Shown here piece by piece: positions 42,989 through 52,186 of a DNA stretch of 64,000 nt. The stretch covers positions 1 to 64,000 of the forward strand of contig JAYVUK010000016.1 in assembly GCA_043787975.1 (NCBI GenBank). The letters are read 5' to 3'. The stretch comes from JAPLDA01 sp043787975. GTDB taxonomy: Bacteria; Bacteroidota; Bacteroidia; AKYH767-A; 2013-40CM-41-45. Each line of letters starts with the position of its first letter. The first letter of the stretch is position 1. The position numbers were made by a program, and so were the translations under genes. Under the pieces are notes generated by a model. The model had not been told where the DNA came from, did no database searches, and was given only the letters and a program-made list of their open reading frames with translations.

Positions 42989-45900
42989 ATGCGCTTAACA
43001 ACATTAGAGATTAAAGGATTCAAGAGTTTCGGTGAAAAAATTGTCATTCACTTCGATAAGGGAGTTACTTCCATTGTTGGACCCAACGGCAGCGGGAAGT
43101 CCAATGTAGTGGATGCCATGCGCTGGGTATTGGGCGAACAGAAGACGCGCATGCTGCGCTCTGAAAAAATGGAGAACATCATTTTCAACGGAACCAAAAC
43201 ACGTAAGCCTTCCAACCTTGCCGAGGTGTCGCTCACGTTTGAAAATACAAAAAACATTCTTCCGACAGAATACGCCAACATTACCATCACCCGCAAACTG
43301 TACCGTTCGGGCGACAGTGAATATTTGTTGAACGGAGTTACGTGCCGGTTGAAAGACATCACTGATTTATTTCTCGATACGGGAATCGGCTCTGATTCAT
43401 ATGCCATCATCGAATTAAAAATGATTGATGAAATTCTGAATGATAAGAACAATGCGATTAAATTATTGTTTGAAGAAGCTGCAGGGATTTCAAAATACAA
43501 GATTCGCAAGAAACAAACATTTCAAAAGCTGGAAGAAACAGAAGCTGATCTGAACCGCGTGAATGATTTGCTTTTTGAAATAGAGCGCAACATGAAAACG
43601 CTCGAATCACAAGCAAAGAAAACGGAACGGTATTACAAAATAAAAGAACAATACAAAGAGCTGAGTTCCGAATTGGCATTGTTCACGCTTGCTTCAAGCA
43701 AAACCACATTTGATGAATTGCAGCAGAAGGAAGAAAGACAGCTCGAGGAAAAAATTGTGCTCGATACGCAGATCAATGAAACCGAAGCGGAGTTGCAAAA
43801 ACAAAAACTTCACGCACTGGATACTGAAAAAGCATTGGCTGAAAGGCAAAAAGAACTGAACGAAAAAATAAATTTTATCCGTCAGCAGGAGAATGAAAAG
43901 AAAATCAGTCACGAGAAATTAAAGTACCTGCAGGATAAAGAGCAGGCGTTGACCAACCAGCTTTCGCAGGATAAATCATCGCTCATTGAAACGAAGGATG
44001 CCATTAAAAAAATTGAAGAAGAAAAATTCAACGAAGAAAATCTTCTCACGCAATTGCAATCGCAGTTGGAAGAACTGAAAACAGTTCTTGAACAAACCCG
44101 GATGAATCATGATTCGCTGAAGAGCGATGTGCTTCGGATGACACAGGAAGCGCAGACGATCCAGCTTTCCATGCATGAATCAGAAAAAAGTTTTGCCGTA
44201 ATCCAGGCAAAAAAAGATTCCCTGCAAAAAGAAACGGAACGGTTAAAAAACGATTCCGAAATCAAACAGAAAGAACACGATGATCTTGCTGAGAAAACAA
44301 ATGCTGCCGACCAGATAAAGACGGAAAAAGAAAAGGAATTTTCAGCCGCTGTTGAATCGGAAGAAAAATTATCCGCTACCATTGTAAACATTGATGAAGA
44401 ATTAAAGAAAGTAACGGAAGACGTGATGGCGGAAAGCCGCAAGCTGGATGCAAAACAGAATGAATACAACCTCACCAAAAGCCTGGTCGATAATTTAGAA
44501 GGATATCCGGAGTCGCTGAAATATTTGCGAAAGAATTCTCCATCGGCAAGCAAGGCGCCTTTGTTCTCCGACATCCTTTCCTGTAAACCTGAATTCAAAA
44601 CTGCGATTGAAAATTACCTCGATCCGTTTATGAATTATTTTGTGATTGAAAATATTGAAGATGCAAGTAAAGCTGTTAACATACTGAACGAGGCATCAAA
44701 AGGTCGTGCTAATTTTTTCATTCTCGATAATTTTAAAAGTGAGAAAGAAACAACTGTTCAGAACGTTGAAGGGTGTGTTTCCGCACTCAGCATCCTGGAC
44801 GTGGAAGAAAAATATCATTCGCTCTGCAATTACCTCTTAAAAAATGTTTGCCTCGTCACGGATGACCAGGAAAGAACGCCTTTCCTGCAGAACGAAAACA
44901 AGTCACTTGTCTTTATTTCTCAAAACGGAAAATATTGCCGTACACGGCATTCGCTCTCCGGTGGCTCAGTAGGGCTGTTCGATGGCAAACGAATCGGCCG
45001 CGGAAAACACCTGGAAGAACTTTCAAAAGAAATAGAAAAACTTTCCAATGCGTCAGAAAAACTGAAATCAAAACGCGATCTGCTTCAGCAGGATCTTCAG
45101 AAAACAAAACAGCAAAAAGAAAAAACTTCAGCAGAAAAAAATAAACTTCAGCACGAGGTTCACCAGGTGATCCAGCATTATTCTTCTTTGAAAAGCAAAT
45201 CGGAGCACTTACTTGCTTCTATTGAAAATAACATCAAGATCACGTCCAGCCTGGAAGAACAACTGCACGCTATAGACAATACCTTACAGCATAGTGATCT
45301 CAGTTTGCATGAACACCTGCAATCGCTCAAGGTAAATTTTGATGCCGTCAATTCGCAACTTGCTTCCGTTCAGCAGCAGTTCACTGAAAAAGCAGAACTA
45401 CTGAACGCACAAAGCAATGAATACAACCAGCAGAACATTCATTGCATTCAACAACAGAATAAAATTGCCACCATCATCCGCGATCTTTCTTATAAGGTGA
45501 ACCTGGTGGATATGCTCAATAAGAATATCGCATCAAACACCAATGAGTTTGAGATTATTCAACAGCAGATAAAAGAGTTGTTAAACAATTCCACCGACTT
45601 TGATGCGCAATTAATTCTTCTGTATGAAGAAAAGGAAACGTTCGAACAGCAGGTATCATTGATCGAAACCGATTATTTCAAGGCGCGCGGAACAGTGGAT
45701 GAACTGGATACTAAAATCCGGCAGTTACGTCATCAAAAAGAGCAGGCTGAACTGATTGCACAATCCCTGAAAGACCGCACAACGGAATTAAAAATCCAGC
45801 TCAACTCTTTGAAAGAACGACTGAGTGTTGAGTTCAATATTGATATCAATGACATGCTCGACAAAGATCCTTCTCCAGACTGGACAGAAGAAGATCTACG

Positions 45901-46549
45901 TGAAAAAGTAAACAAAGTAAAATCTCAGATTGATAATTACGGTCCGATTAACCCGATGGCTGTCGAAGCATACAATGAAATCAACGAGCGCTACACGTTC
46001 ATCAATACGCAAAAGGAGGATTTGGCAAAAGCAAAAGAATCGTTGCTGCAAACCATCAGCGAGATTGAAGTTACAGCACGCGAAAATTTCATGACGGCAT
46101 TCACAGCCATTCGTGGGAATTTTATTAAAGTGTTCCGTTCGCTGTTTACTGAGGACGATGATTGCGACTTGATTCTTCTTGATCCATCCAATCCGACAGA
46201 AAGTGAAATTCAGATTATTGCGAAACCAAAAGGCAAACGTCCGATTTCCATTTCACAGCTTTCAGGTGGAGAAAAAACATTGACGGCCACTGCTTTACTT
46301 TTCGGAATCTACTTGCTGAAACCTGCACCGTTCTGCATCTTTGATGAGGTAGATGCTCCTCTGGATGATACGAACATTGACAAGTTCAACAACATCATCC
46401 GTACATTTTCCAAGGACTCACAGTTCATCATTATTACGCACAATAAGCGCACGATGGCAGCCACCGATATTATTTACGGCATTACCATGGTTGAACAAGG
46501 CATTACACAGGTAGTTCCTGTTGACCTGGCGGAAATGGCTGAGGCATAA
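42989..46549 (+). CDS. smc: Chromosome segregation protein SMC, 1186 aa
   Basis: The ATPase of the bacterial condensin complex, which with ScpA and ScpB extrudes DNA loops and separates sister chromosomes. The N-terminal head has the Walker A motif GPNGSGKS (31-38) followed by NVVDAMRWVLGEQ. Long coiled coils run at about 160-500 and 680-1010, flanking a hinge at about 510-670 (SKAPLFSDILSCKPEFKTAI, GRANFFILDNF). The C-terminal head has the ABC signature QLSGGEKTLTATALLF (about 1090) and the Walker B segment PFCIFDEVDAPLDDTNI, then the D- and H-loop region FIIITHNKRTMAATDIIYGI. The length is normal. It is monocistronic: a strong terminator follows 72 bp after the stop. Confidence 0.97.
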   Translation: MRLTTLEIKGFKSFGEKIVIHFDKGVTSIVGPNGSGKSNVVDAMRWVLGEQKTRMLRSEKMENIIFNGTKTRKPSNLAEVSLTFENTKNILPTEYANITITRKLYRSGDSEYLLNGVTCRLKDITDLFLDTGIGSDSYAIIELKMIDEILNDKNNAIKLLFEEAAGISKYKIRKKQTFQKLEETEADLNRVNDLLFEIERNMKTLESQAKKTERYYKIKEQYKELSSELALFTLASSKTTFDELQQKEERQLEEKIVLDTQINETEAELQKQKLHALDTEKALAERQKELNEKINFIRQQENEKKISHEKLKYLQDKEQALTNQLSQDKSSLIETKDAIKKIEEEKFNEENLLTQLQSQLEELKTVLEQTRMNHDSLKSDVLRMTQEAQTIQLSMHESEKSFAVIQAKKDSLQKETERLKNDSEIKQKEHDDLAEKTNAADQIKTEKEKEFSAAVESEEKLSATIVNIDEELKKVTEDVMAESRKLDAKQNEYNLTKSLVDNLEGYPESLKYLRKNSPSASKAPLFSDILSCKPEFKTAIENYLDPFMNYFVIENIEDASKAVNILNEASKGRANFFILDNFKSEKETTVQNVEGCVSALSILDVEEKYHSLCNYLLKNVCLVTDDQERTPFLQNENKSLVFISQNGKYCRTRHSLSGGSVGLFDGKRIGRGKHLEELSKEIEKLSNASEKLKSKRDLLQQDLQKTKQQKEKTSAEKNKLQHEVHQVIQHYSSLKSKSEHLLASIENNIKITSSLEEQLHAIDNTLQHSDLSLHEHLQSLKVNFDAVNSQLASVQQQFTEKAELLNAQSNEYNQQNIHCIQQQNKIATIIRDLSYKVNLVDMLNKNIASNTNEFEIIQQQIKELLNNSTDFDAQLILLYEEKETFEQQVSLIETDYFKARGTVDELDTKIRQLRHQKEQAELIAQSLKDRTTELKIQLNSLKERLSVEFNIDINDMLDKDPSPDWTEEDLREKVNKVKSQIDNYGPINPMAVEAYNEINERYTFINTQKEDLAKAKESLLQTISEIEVTARENFMTAFTAIRGNFIKVFRSLFTEDDDCDLILLDPSNPTESEIQIIAKPKGKRPISISQLSGGEKTLTATALLFGIYLLKPAPFCIFDEVDAPLDDTNIDKFNNIIRTFSKDSQFIIITHNKRTMAATDIIYGITMVEQGITQVVPVDLAEMAEA

Positions 46550-46621
46550 AACGACTGTCATGCTGAACTTGCATGAGCATCTCTGAATTCACGAGCCTAT
46601 TCTGTGCGTGAGCAAAAAAGA

Positions 46622-46651
46622 AAAGTCTTCCTCCAAATTGAGGAAGACTTT
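46622..46651. terminator. Bidirectional terminator between smc and the thioredoxin-like gene
   Basis: Bases 46622-46633 and 46640-46651 form a perfect 12-bp stem (AAAGTCTTCCTC / GAGGAAGACTTT) around CAAATT, flanked by A-rich sequence on the left and TTTT on the right. It serves the convergent genes smc and 46683-47891. Confidence 0.85.
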
Positions 46652-46682
46652 TTCAATATGGGATTATGTAAGAAGAATAAAT

Positions 46683-47891
46683 CTACTTCTGCATGTTCGT
46701 CAGCAAAGTGGTTGTCTGGCTGTAATCCGCGTTCGTACGCTTTGCTATTTCAATGGAATGATTCGCGACCTGGAATCCCTGGTCTTTTTTTCCTAACACA
46801 TAATAAATACAGGCAAGGAGATAATTGTTTTTATAATTATCATTGAGTTTCACGGAGCGTTCTGCCCACTGCTCTGCGATGGCCATCTTATCCTTTTCTC
46901 CGTTGAACCGTTCATAAATAACACGGGCAATATCGCAAAGCCTCCGTGAATCTTCCGCAGCATATTTATCAATAAACTTTTTGGACGCTACCAAATAAGC
47001 ATCCCATTCCGATTTCATTTTGAGCTTATTTAAATCAGCATATGCGCATATTTTTTCTGCCAGATCAAGTCCGTTGGTATGCATGATACTTTTCTTTGCT
47101 GTTTCATAACCGTTTGAATCAAGCAACTGGACATATTGCATCAGGTATGAGTTGTAAACATTGATGAACTTCGTATTCACGCTATCGGATGTGTAGGCTG
47201 CTTCCAGCGCCTTTTTGTTACCAATAATTCTCTTCATAATCGGCATGGAGGGATCCTTAAGAATATCATTGATAATTCTCCAGTTATTCTGAACGGTAAA
47301 CGTACTGTCAGGCTGTTTCAATAAATACTCGTTGATCATCGGCTGCGCATCCATTCCTGACATCTCTTGCATCCTGAAATAAAACTGCACTTCGTATGGG
47401 GTTGCCGCACCTGTTTCATATTGTTTTTTGAAATAACGCATTTGACGCCTTGGGTCAAGTGCTTCTCTACCCAATTCCATAAAAGCCGGTTTGTATTTGC
47501 GGCCGGCCGCGCGGTGCGCGAGTTCACCACTGTTATCATAAAACAGCAGTGCAGGAAAGGTATGGGCCTTTAACCCTGTGGCTATTTTCACTCCTTCTTT
47601 CTCAAAGTCCATTTTAATACAAACGAAATTTGCATTGAAAAAATCTGCCACTTCCTTGTTCGTATAAACACTGTCCTTCATAAATTCACAATAGTGGCAC
47701 CAATCGGCAAAGCCATGCAGAAACACCATCTTATGCTCCGCCTTGGCTACAGTCAATGCCTGTTCAAGCGTGATGGCCCTGAAATTTATTCCGGACTTAC
47801 CATCACTTGCTTTCACTTGCGTAATAGATTGAATGATGAAGAGCAAAAAAACGATGACTACTGCTTTAAAATAAGGGTTTGAATTTTTCAT
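46683..47891 (-). CDS. Exported thioredoxin-fold protein with TPR-like C-terminal region, 402 aa
   Basis: The start is the ATG at 47891 (MKNSNPYFKAVVIVFLLFII), which gives a signal peptide; a longer open reading to 48038 passes through a dispersed repeat and is not credible. About residues 35-150 are a thioredoxin-like domain of the DUF255/Thioredoxin_7 type: MVFLHGFADWCHYCEFMKDS has a CxxC motif (Cys65, Cys68) and HTFPALLFYDNSG contains the cis-Pro. The remaining 250 residues are helical and look like solvent-exposed repeats (NEYLLKQPDSTFTVQNNWRI, AEQWAERSVKLNDNYKNNYL), similar to TPRs. Export to the periplasm implies a disulfide reductase or isomerase role, perhaps for cysteine-containing secreted proteins; this is an inference. 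It is convergent with smc and ends at a terminator. Confidence 0.85.
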   Translation of the reverse strand: MKNSNPYFKAVVIVFLLFIIQSITQVKASDGKSGINFRAITLEQALTVAKAEHKMVFLHGFADWCHYCEFMKDSVYTNKEVADFFNANFVCIKMDFEKEGVKIATGLKAHTFPALLFYDNSGELAHRAAGRKYKPAFMELGREALDPRRQMRYFKKQYETGAATPYEVQFYFRMQEMSGMDAQPMINEYLLKQPDSTFTVQNNWRIINDILKDPSMPIMKRIIGNKKALEAAYTSDSVNTKFINVYNSYLMQYVQLLDSNGYETAKKSIMHTNGLDLAEKICAYADLNKLKMKSEWDAYLVASKKFIDKYAAEDSRRLCDIARVIYERFNGEKDKMAIAEQWAERSVKLNDNYKNNYLLACIYYVLGKKDQGFQVANHSIEIAKRTNADYSQTTTLLTNMQK

Positions 47892-47955
47892 AGGCAAATT
47901 TATTAGGTCGTAAATGTATATAGTAAGCAATGAAATGCAAATGAATTCAAAAGAG

Positions 47956-47986
47956 CCCCTCTCCTTCCGGGAGGGATTGGGTGAGG
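47956..47986. repeat. CCCCTCTCC...TTGGGTGAGG dispersed intergenic repeat
   Basis: The 31 bp contain CCCTCTCC and GGGAGGG as near-inverted arms around TTCC, followed by ATTGGGTGAGG. This is, from memory, a widespread extragenic repeat type in Bacteroidota and other phyla, whose translation (SPNPSRKERG) often contaminates gene starts. It explains the false N-terminal extension of the thioredoxin-like gene. Confidence 0.6.
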
Positions 47987-48055
47987 AATTCTGCAAACGC
48001 GGTGCCCGACCCAAAATAAGGACTGAAGTTCCAGGCAACTCCTTAAAATAAAAAA

Positions 48056-48075
48056 TCCCCCGATAAATCGGGGGA
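48056..48075 (-). terminator. Rho-independent terminator of the 1336-aa gene
   Basis: TCCCCCGAT (48056-48064) and ATCGGGGGA (48067-48075) form a GC-rich hairpin 29 bp downstream of the stop at 48105, followed on the minus strand by a run of Ts. Confidence 0.85.
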
Positions 48076-48104
48076 CTTTTTATTAATTGTATTTAAGATT
48101 GAGC

Positions 48105-51100
48105 TTACTGAACAACAACTCTCATTGTTTGAATTTCTGCTCCTTCTCTTTCGATACTCAACAGGTACATACCTTTTGCATAACTGCTCAGGTCAATTTC
48201 CTGGATGTTAGCACCTGCTTGCGCTGTACTTGGCTGGCTCATCATTACATTACCAATCAGGTCAACTACTTTAAGAGTATATTTCTCTTTCATTGAAGCG
48301 TTGAATGTTACATTCAATTTACCTGAAGTCGGGTTCGGATAAGCATTCATTTCAGAAGCAATTGCTGCTTCGTTTGCTGTACGGCAAAGTAAGTTCACTG
48401 AAATTGGAAGTGTTCTTGGCGCTGCTGCTCCTCCGCATGCATTGCTTGCAGTTACTGTAAGTGTAGCAAAGTTCGAAGTTGCAGTCGTGAAGTTCACGGT
48501 TGCATTCGCACCTGCTCCAACTACGGTAGCTCCACCTGTAATTGACCAAGTATAAGTAACACCTGCTACCGGACCAACTGAGTAGTTACCTGCAGCTGTG
48601 CTCTTACAAACACTGCTTGAACCTGCAATTGCGCCCGGCTGATCAGGACGTGCAGACACCGTTAAGCAACGTGCAGTTCCACCACCACAAGCATTCACCG
48701 CAGTTACACAAACACTACCTGTGTTGGTAAATCCAGCACCGTAGTTAACGGTCATGGTTAAAGAAGCTGTGTTATTCGGAGATGCCATGGTAGCACCTGC
48801 AGGCACTGTCCATGAATAAGATGTTGCACCTGCTACCGCAGAAACTGTATAAACAACACCTGACTGTCCGCATAAATTTGAAGCAGTACCTGTAAGTGTA
48901 GCTGGTTGAAGCGGAGTAGAACGAACTGCAACAACTCTCACCGGACCTGCTCCACAACCGCTGCTTCCATAAACGCTTACGTTACCTGATACAAACCCAA
49001 CAGGGAATGTAATGTTCACGCAATATGTATTACCAGGCAATGTCTGAGGAGTTGGAAGGCCGTTAATCAACGAACCTGCCGGACCTGACCATGTAATAGA
49101 AGTAGCGCCATTAAATGGAGATACACAATATTGAACCGTACTTCCACCACATACACCGATGTTAGGGAAAGAAGCTTGTTGCGGCATGCTGGTTATTGCT
49201 CCGTAAACGAAGAGAGAGTTCTCACCGCTGATACCTGAACAACTTACAGCATAAACGCGAACCTGTCCACTGTTAAAGCCGGCAGCAACATTCACAGAAA
49301 TTGTAGTTGAACCTTGTCCAGCTGCGAGTGTAAAGCCTGTTCCTGTAACTGTCCATACATACGAAGTTGCATTGGCAGCCGGAGGAATAGAATACGTTAC
49401 GGTTGTAGGACCGCAAACACTAAGAGAAGGTCCTGCAGGTTGAGCAGGGAATGCAGGTCTGCCGGTAATAACCGGAACAGGAATGCAAGATGCTGAACTT
49501 GTACCGCAAGCATTGGTAGCAGTTACACAAATGAATCCGCCACCGTACGTAAGACTATAGTTAACAGTAATTGAATTGGTTGTTGAAGAACCACTTGCTC
49601 CAATTGGAAGTGTCCAAGCGTACGTCATACCCGGTACATTTGCAACGGTATAAACAATACCAACCTGGCCTTTACAAGCACCTGCTGGACCGGCAATTGC
49701 ACTTGGTTGTGCCGGAGCTGCTCCAACACCTACTACAACAGCAGTAGCTGTACCTGTACAACCTGAATTATCAGTAATTGTAACAGTATAAGTACCTGCA
49801 GCAAGACCTATTGCTGTTTGTGTAGTCTGAACCGGAACAGAGTTCCATGAATAACCGGTATATGTTCCGCTTCCACCGCTTGGTGTTACAGAAGCTGTAC
49901 CTGTTGAACCTCCACAGCTACTGTTTGTAGTTGAGGTAGCTCCTTCAATTTTATCAGGCTCTGTTAAATGTACATTGCCTGAAGTACCTGAACATCCTGC
50001 GTTATCTGTTACAGTGAAAGTATAATCACCTGCAGTATAACCACACAAAAGACCTGTAGAACCCGGTGCATATGATCCACTACCACCTGTCGCTGATACG
50101 TTAACGCAAGTTGAGTAACCGAAACACTGGATTGGCGCATTTGGAGTTGCAGTAACAAGAACCGGATTTGATGTATGGAATACACCGGTTGGCTCAACAC
50201 AACCATCTGCTGTACAAGGATTGCCGTCATTGGTATTAACCGAAGGGTGAACTGTATTTCCTGCAGCACAATTATCTTGTGTACAAACCAAACCATCGCT
50301 AGTTCCACCACCTGTGTTCGTTAAGTTGGTATGGAACACGCCTGTTGGCTCGGTACAACCATCAGCTGTACAAGGATTGTTGTCATTTGTTGGAAGTGCA
50401 TTGTGAACCGTTACTCCGTTGTTACAATCATCAGACGTACAAGCTAAACCATCGTTTGCGCCACCACCTATATTGGTTAAGTTGTTATGGAACACGCCTG
50501 TTGGCTCTGTACAACCATCAGCTGTACAAGGGTTGTTGTCATTTGTTGGAAGTGCATTGTGAACAACTACTCCGTTGTTACAATCATCAGAAGTACAAGC
50601 TAAACCATCGCTTGATCCACCACCTATATTGGTTAAGTTGTTATGGAACACGCCTGTTGGCTCTGCACAACCATCAGCTGTACAAGGGTTGTTATCATCT
50701 GTAGGAAGTGCATTGTGAACTGTTACTCCGTTGTTACAATCATCCGATGTACAAGCTAAACCATCGCTCGTTCCACCGCCTGTGTTCGTTAAGTTGGTAT
50801 GGAACACGCCTGTTGGCTCTGTACAACCATCAGCTGTACAAGGGTTGTTATCATCTGTAGGAAGTGCATTGTGAACAACTACTCCGTTATTACAATCATC
50901 AGAAGTACAAGCTAAACCATCGTCTGATCCACCACCTGTGTTTGTTAAGTTCGTATGGAACACACCTGTTGGTTCAACACAACCATCCGTTGTACAAGGA
51001 TTGTTATCATTGGTTGAAATCGGATTATTAACTGATACACCGTTGTTACAATCGTCAGAAGTACAAGCTAAACCATCGCTTGTTCCACCGCCTGTATTTG

Positions 51101-52115
51101 TTAAGTTCGTATGGAATACACCGGAAGGATTTGTACAACCATCTGCCGTACAAGGGTTACCATCGTCTGTTGGAACATTTGTATGAGATACACCTGTTAT
51201 AGGATCACAAGCATCTGCAGTACAAATATTGTTGTCATCAGAAGATGCACCTGGGCTAGTTGTCCAGTTTACTGTATTCGATACACAACCTGCAGTCACA
51301 ATTACATTATGAGGACCAACAGAAAGACCCGGAATATTAATCGTAGTTCCAGAAAAGGCAACACCAACACCTCCATCAAGAGAATACGTACCTGATGCTG
51401 AAAATCCTGAACCTGATAATGTAATTTGTGCAGAACCATTGCTCCCTCCTAAACAAACCGGAGGAGTGTTACCTGTAAGAGCCGCTGTTAAATTACAACC
51501 ATTTAATTGAATTGCACAGGCAACTACACCCGATGCAGTACCAGTGGATGCACTGATTGGCTGAGACACTGTATTTCCATCTACATAAGATGTAGCAATA
51601 CACTGTGTAAGACCACCACCCGATGCCATTTGAAGAGCAAAAGCAGGATTACTATTCGCTGTCCATGCTGTCGTATTGGTAAAAGTAAATCGACCCACTT
51701 TAACCGGAACGCCAGGAGGCAATGTAGGCGCACTACCTTCTACAACCGGACTTTCAGTAATTCTTAAATGATGCGTTGTAAGCGTGTGACTAACCGTGTA
51801 CGCATTTGTGGTAAAGCCGGGTTGCGACAGGATAGGATCCTTCGATCCTGCCACAAACACATAAGCGCTTGCAGTGGGAGTACCACCATTTAGAATAGTC
51901 GCAGAGTAATTAACTCCAAATGAGCAACCACCTAATTTAACCTGCGAAGTACCATCATTGGTAAGGTACAGATCGTAGGATACTGAGTTCGTTGTGGAAG
52001 AGCAGCCTTGTAATGTGAATGTAACATGGTTCTGTGAAAACCCTGCTAAAGACAGCAAAACAAAACACACCACTAACCACATTTTTCGTAACTGATTTGT
52101 TGATGTTGTTTTCAT
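48105..52115 (-). CDS. T9SS cargo protein with CTDC-like tandem repeats, SprB-type repeats and PKD-like domains, 1336 aa
   Basis: A large adhesin-like secreted protein. After the signal peptide (LVVCFVLLSLAGFSQ) an N-terminal domain (about 30-190; SYDLYLTNDGTSQVKLGGCS) resembles cohesin-like beta-sandwiches. Residues about 275-655 are a Cys-rich tract of 52-residue repeats, each with a NPCTADGCTEPTGVFHTN half and a LACTSDDCNNGVTVHNAL half. The C-T-x-D-x-C core resembles the Dictyostelium CTDC repeat (Pfam Dicty_CTDC). Then come SprB-like repeats (about 655-790; GGSGTYTGYSWNS, AAGTYTVTITDNSGCTG) and five PKD-like domains (about 790-1240; YAWTLPIGASGSSTTNSITV, ATSYSWTVPAGATM). The last 80 residues are a T9SS type A domain (YPNPTSGKLNVTF, YAKGMYLLSIEREG). 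It is probably a surface adhesin or gliding-type protein. Confidence 0.88.
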   Translation of the reverse strand: MKTTSTNQLRKMWLVVCFVLLSLAGFSQNHVTFTLQGCSSTTNSVSYDLYLTNDGTSQVKLGGCSFGVNYSATILNGGTPTASAYVFVAGSKDPILSQPGFTTNAYTVSHTLTTHHLRITESPVVEGSAPTLPPGVPVKVGRFTFTNTTAWTANSNPAFALQMASGGGLTQCIATSYVDGNTVSQPISASTGTASGVVACAIQLNGCNLTAALTGNTPPVCLGGSNGSAQITLSGSGFSASGTYSLDGGVGVAFSGTTINIPGLSVGPHNVIVTAGCVSNTVNWTTSPGASSDDNNICTADACDPITGVSHTNVPTDDGNPCTADGCTNPSGVFHTNLTNTGGGTSDGLACTSDDCNNGVSVNNPISTNDNNPCTTDGCVEPTGVFHTNLTNTGGGSDDGLACTSDDCNNGVVVHNALPTDDNNPCTADGCTEPTGVFHTNLTNTGGGTSDGLACTSDDCNNGVTVHNALPTDDNNPCTADGCAEPTGVFHNNLTNIGGGSSDGLACTSDDCNNGVVVHNALPTNDNNPCTADGCTEPTGVFHNNLTNIGGGANDGLACTSDDCNNGVTVHNALPTNDNNPCTADGCTEPTGVFHTNLTNTGGGTSDGLVCTQDNCAAGNTVHPSVNTNDGNPCTADGCVEPTGVFHTSNPVLVTATPNAPIQCFGYSTCVNVSATGGSGSYAPGSTGLLCGYTAGDYTFTVTDNAGCSGTSGNVHLTEPDKIEGATSTTNSSCGGSTGTASVTPSGGSGTYTGYSWNSVPVQTTQTAIGLAAGTYTVTITDNSGCTGTATAVVVGVGAAPAQPSAIAGPAGACKGQVGIVYTVANVPGMTYAWTLPIGASGSSTTNSITVNYSLTYGGGFICVTATNACGTSSASCIPVPVITGRPAFPAQPAGPSLSVCGPTTVTYSIPPAANATSYVWTVTGTGFTLAAGQGSTTISVNVAAGFNSGQVRVYAVSCSGISGENSLFVYGAITSMPQQASFPNIGVCGGSTVQYCVSPFNGATSITWSGPAGSLINGLPTPQTLPGNTYCVNITFPVGFVSGNVSVYGSSGCGAGPVRVVAVRSTPLQPATLTGTASNLCGQSGVVYTVSAVAGATSYSWTVPAGATMASPNNTASLTMTVNYGAGFTNTGSVCVTAVNACGGGTARCLTVSARPDQPGAIAGSSSVCKSTAAGNYSVGPVAGVTYTWSITGGATVVGAGANATVNFTTATSNFATLTVTASNACGGAAAPRTLPISVNLLCRTANEAAIASEMNAYPNPTSGKLNVTFNASMKEKYTLKVVDLIGNVMMSQPSTAQAGANIQEIDLSSYAKGMYLLSIEREGAEIQTMRVVVQ
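50202..51293. repeat. Seven tandem 156-bp repeats inside the 1336-aa gene
   Basis: The anchor ACCATC recurs at 50202, 50358, 50514, 50670, 50826, 50982 and 51138: seven copies at an exact 156-bp spacing, equal to 52 codons. The three inner copies at 50358, 50514 and 50670 differ from each other by only about ten bases, while the outer copies are more diverged. The 5' end of the tract (upper coordinates) breaks into a half unit. Such homogeneous middle copies point to recent unequal crossing-over. Confidence 0.92.
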
Positions 52116-52130
52116 ATTTGTTGATTTTTA

Positions 52131-52160
52131 GTTGATAGTTATTTAGTTGATAGTTATTTG
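52131..52160. repeat. 15-bp direct duplication in the leader of the 1336-aa gene
   Basis: GTTGATAGTTATTTA (52131-52145) is followed directly by GTTGATAGTTATTTG (52146-52160), one base different. It lies 16-45 bp upstream of the ATG at 52115, in the short gap after the 111-aa gene. Confidence 0.6.
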
Positions 52161-52186
52161 TTGTTCTTGTTATATTTTAATTCCGT

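Noticed and set aside
50345..50704. A 119-codon plus-strand frame within the tandem repeats
   Set aside because: It is the antisense image of the 156-bp repeats and repeats only because they do.
50202..51293. A CRISPR array, suggested by regular repeats
   Set aside because: The units are 156 bp, in frame, contiguous without spacers and lie inside a coding sequence.
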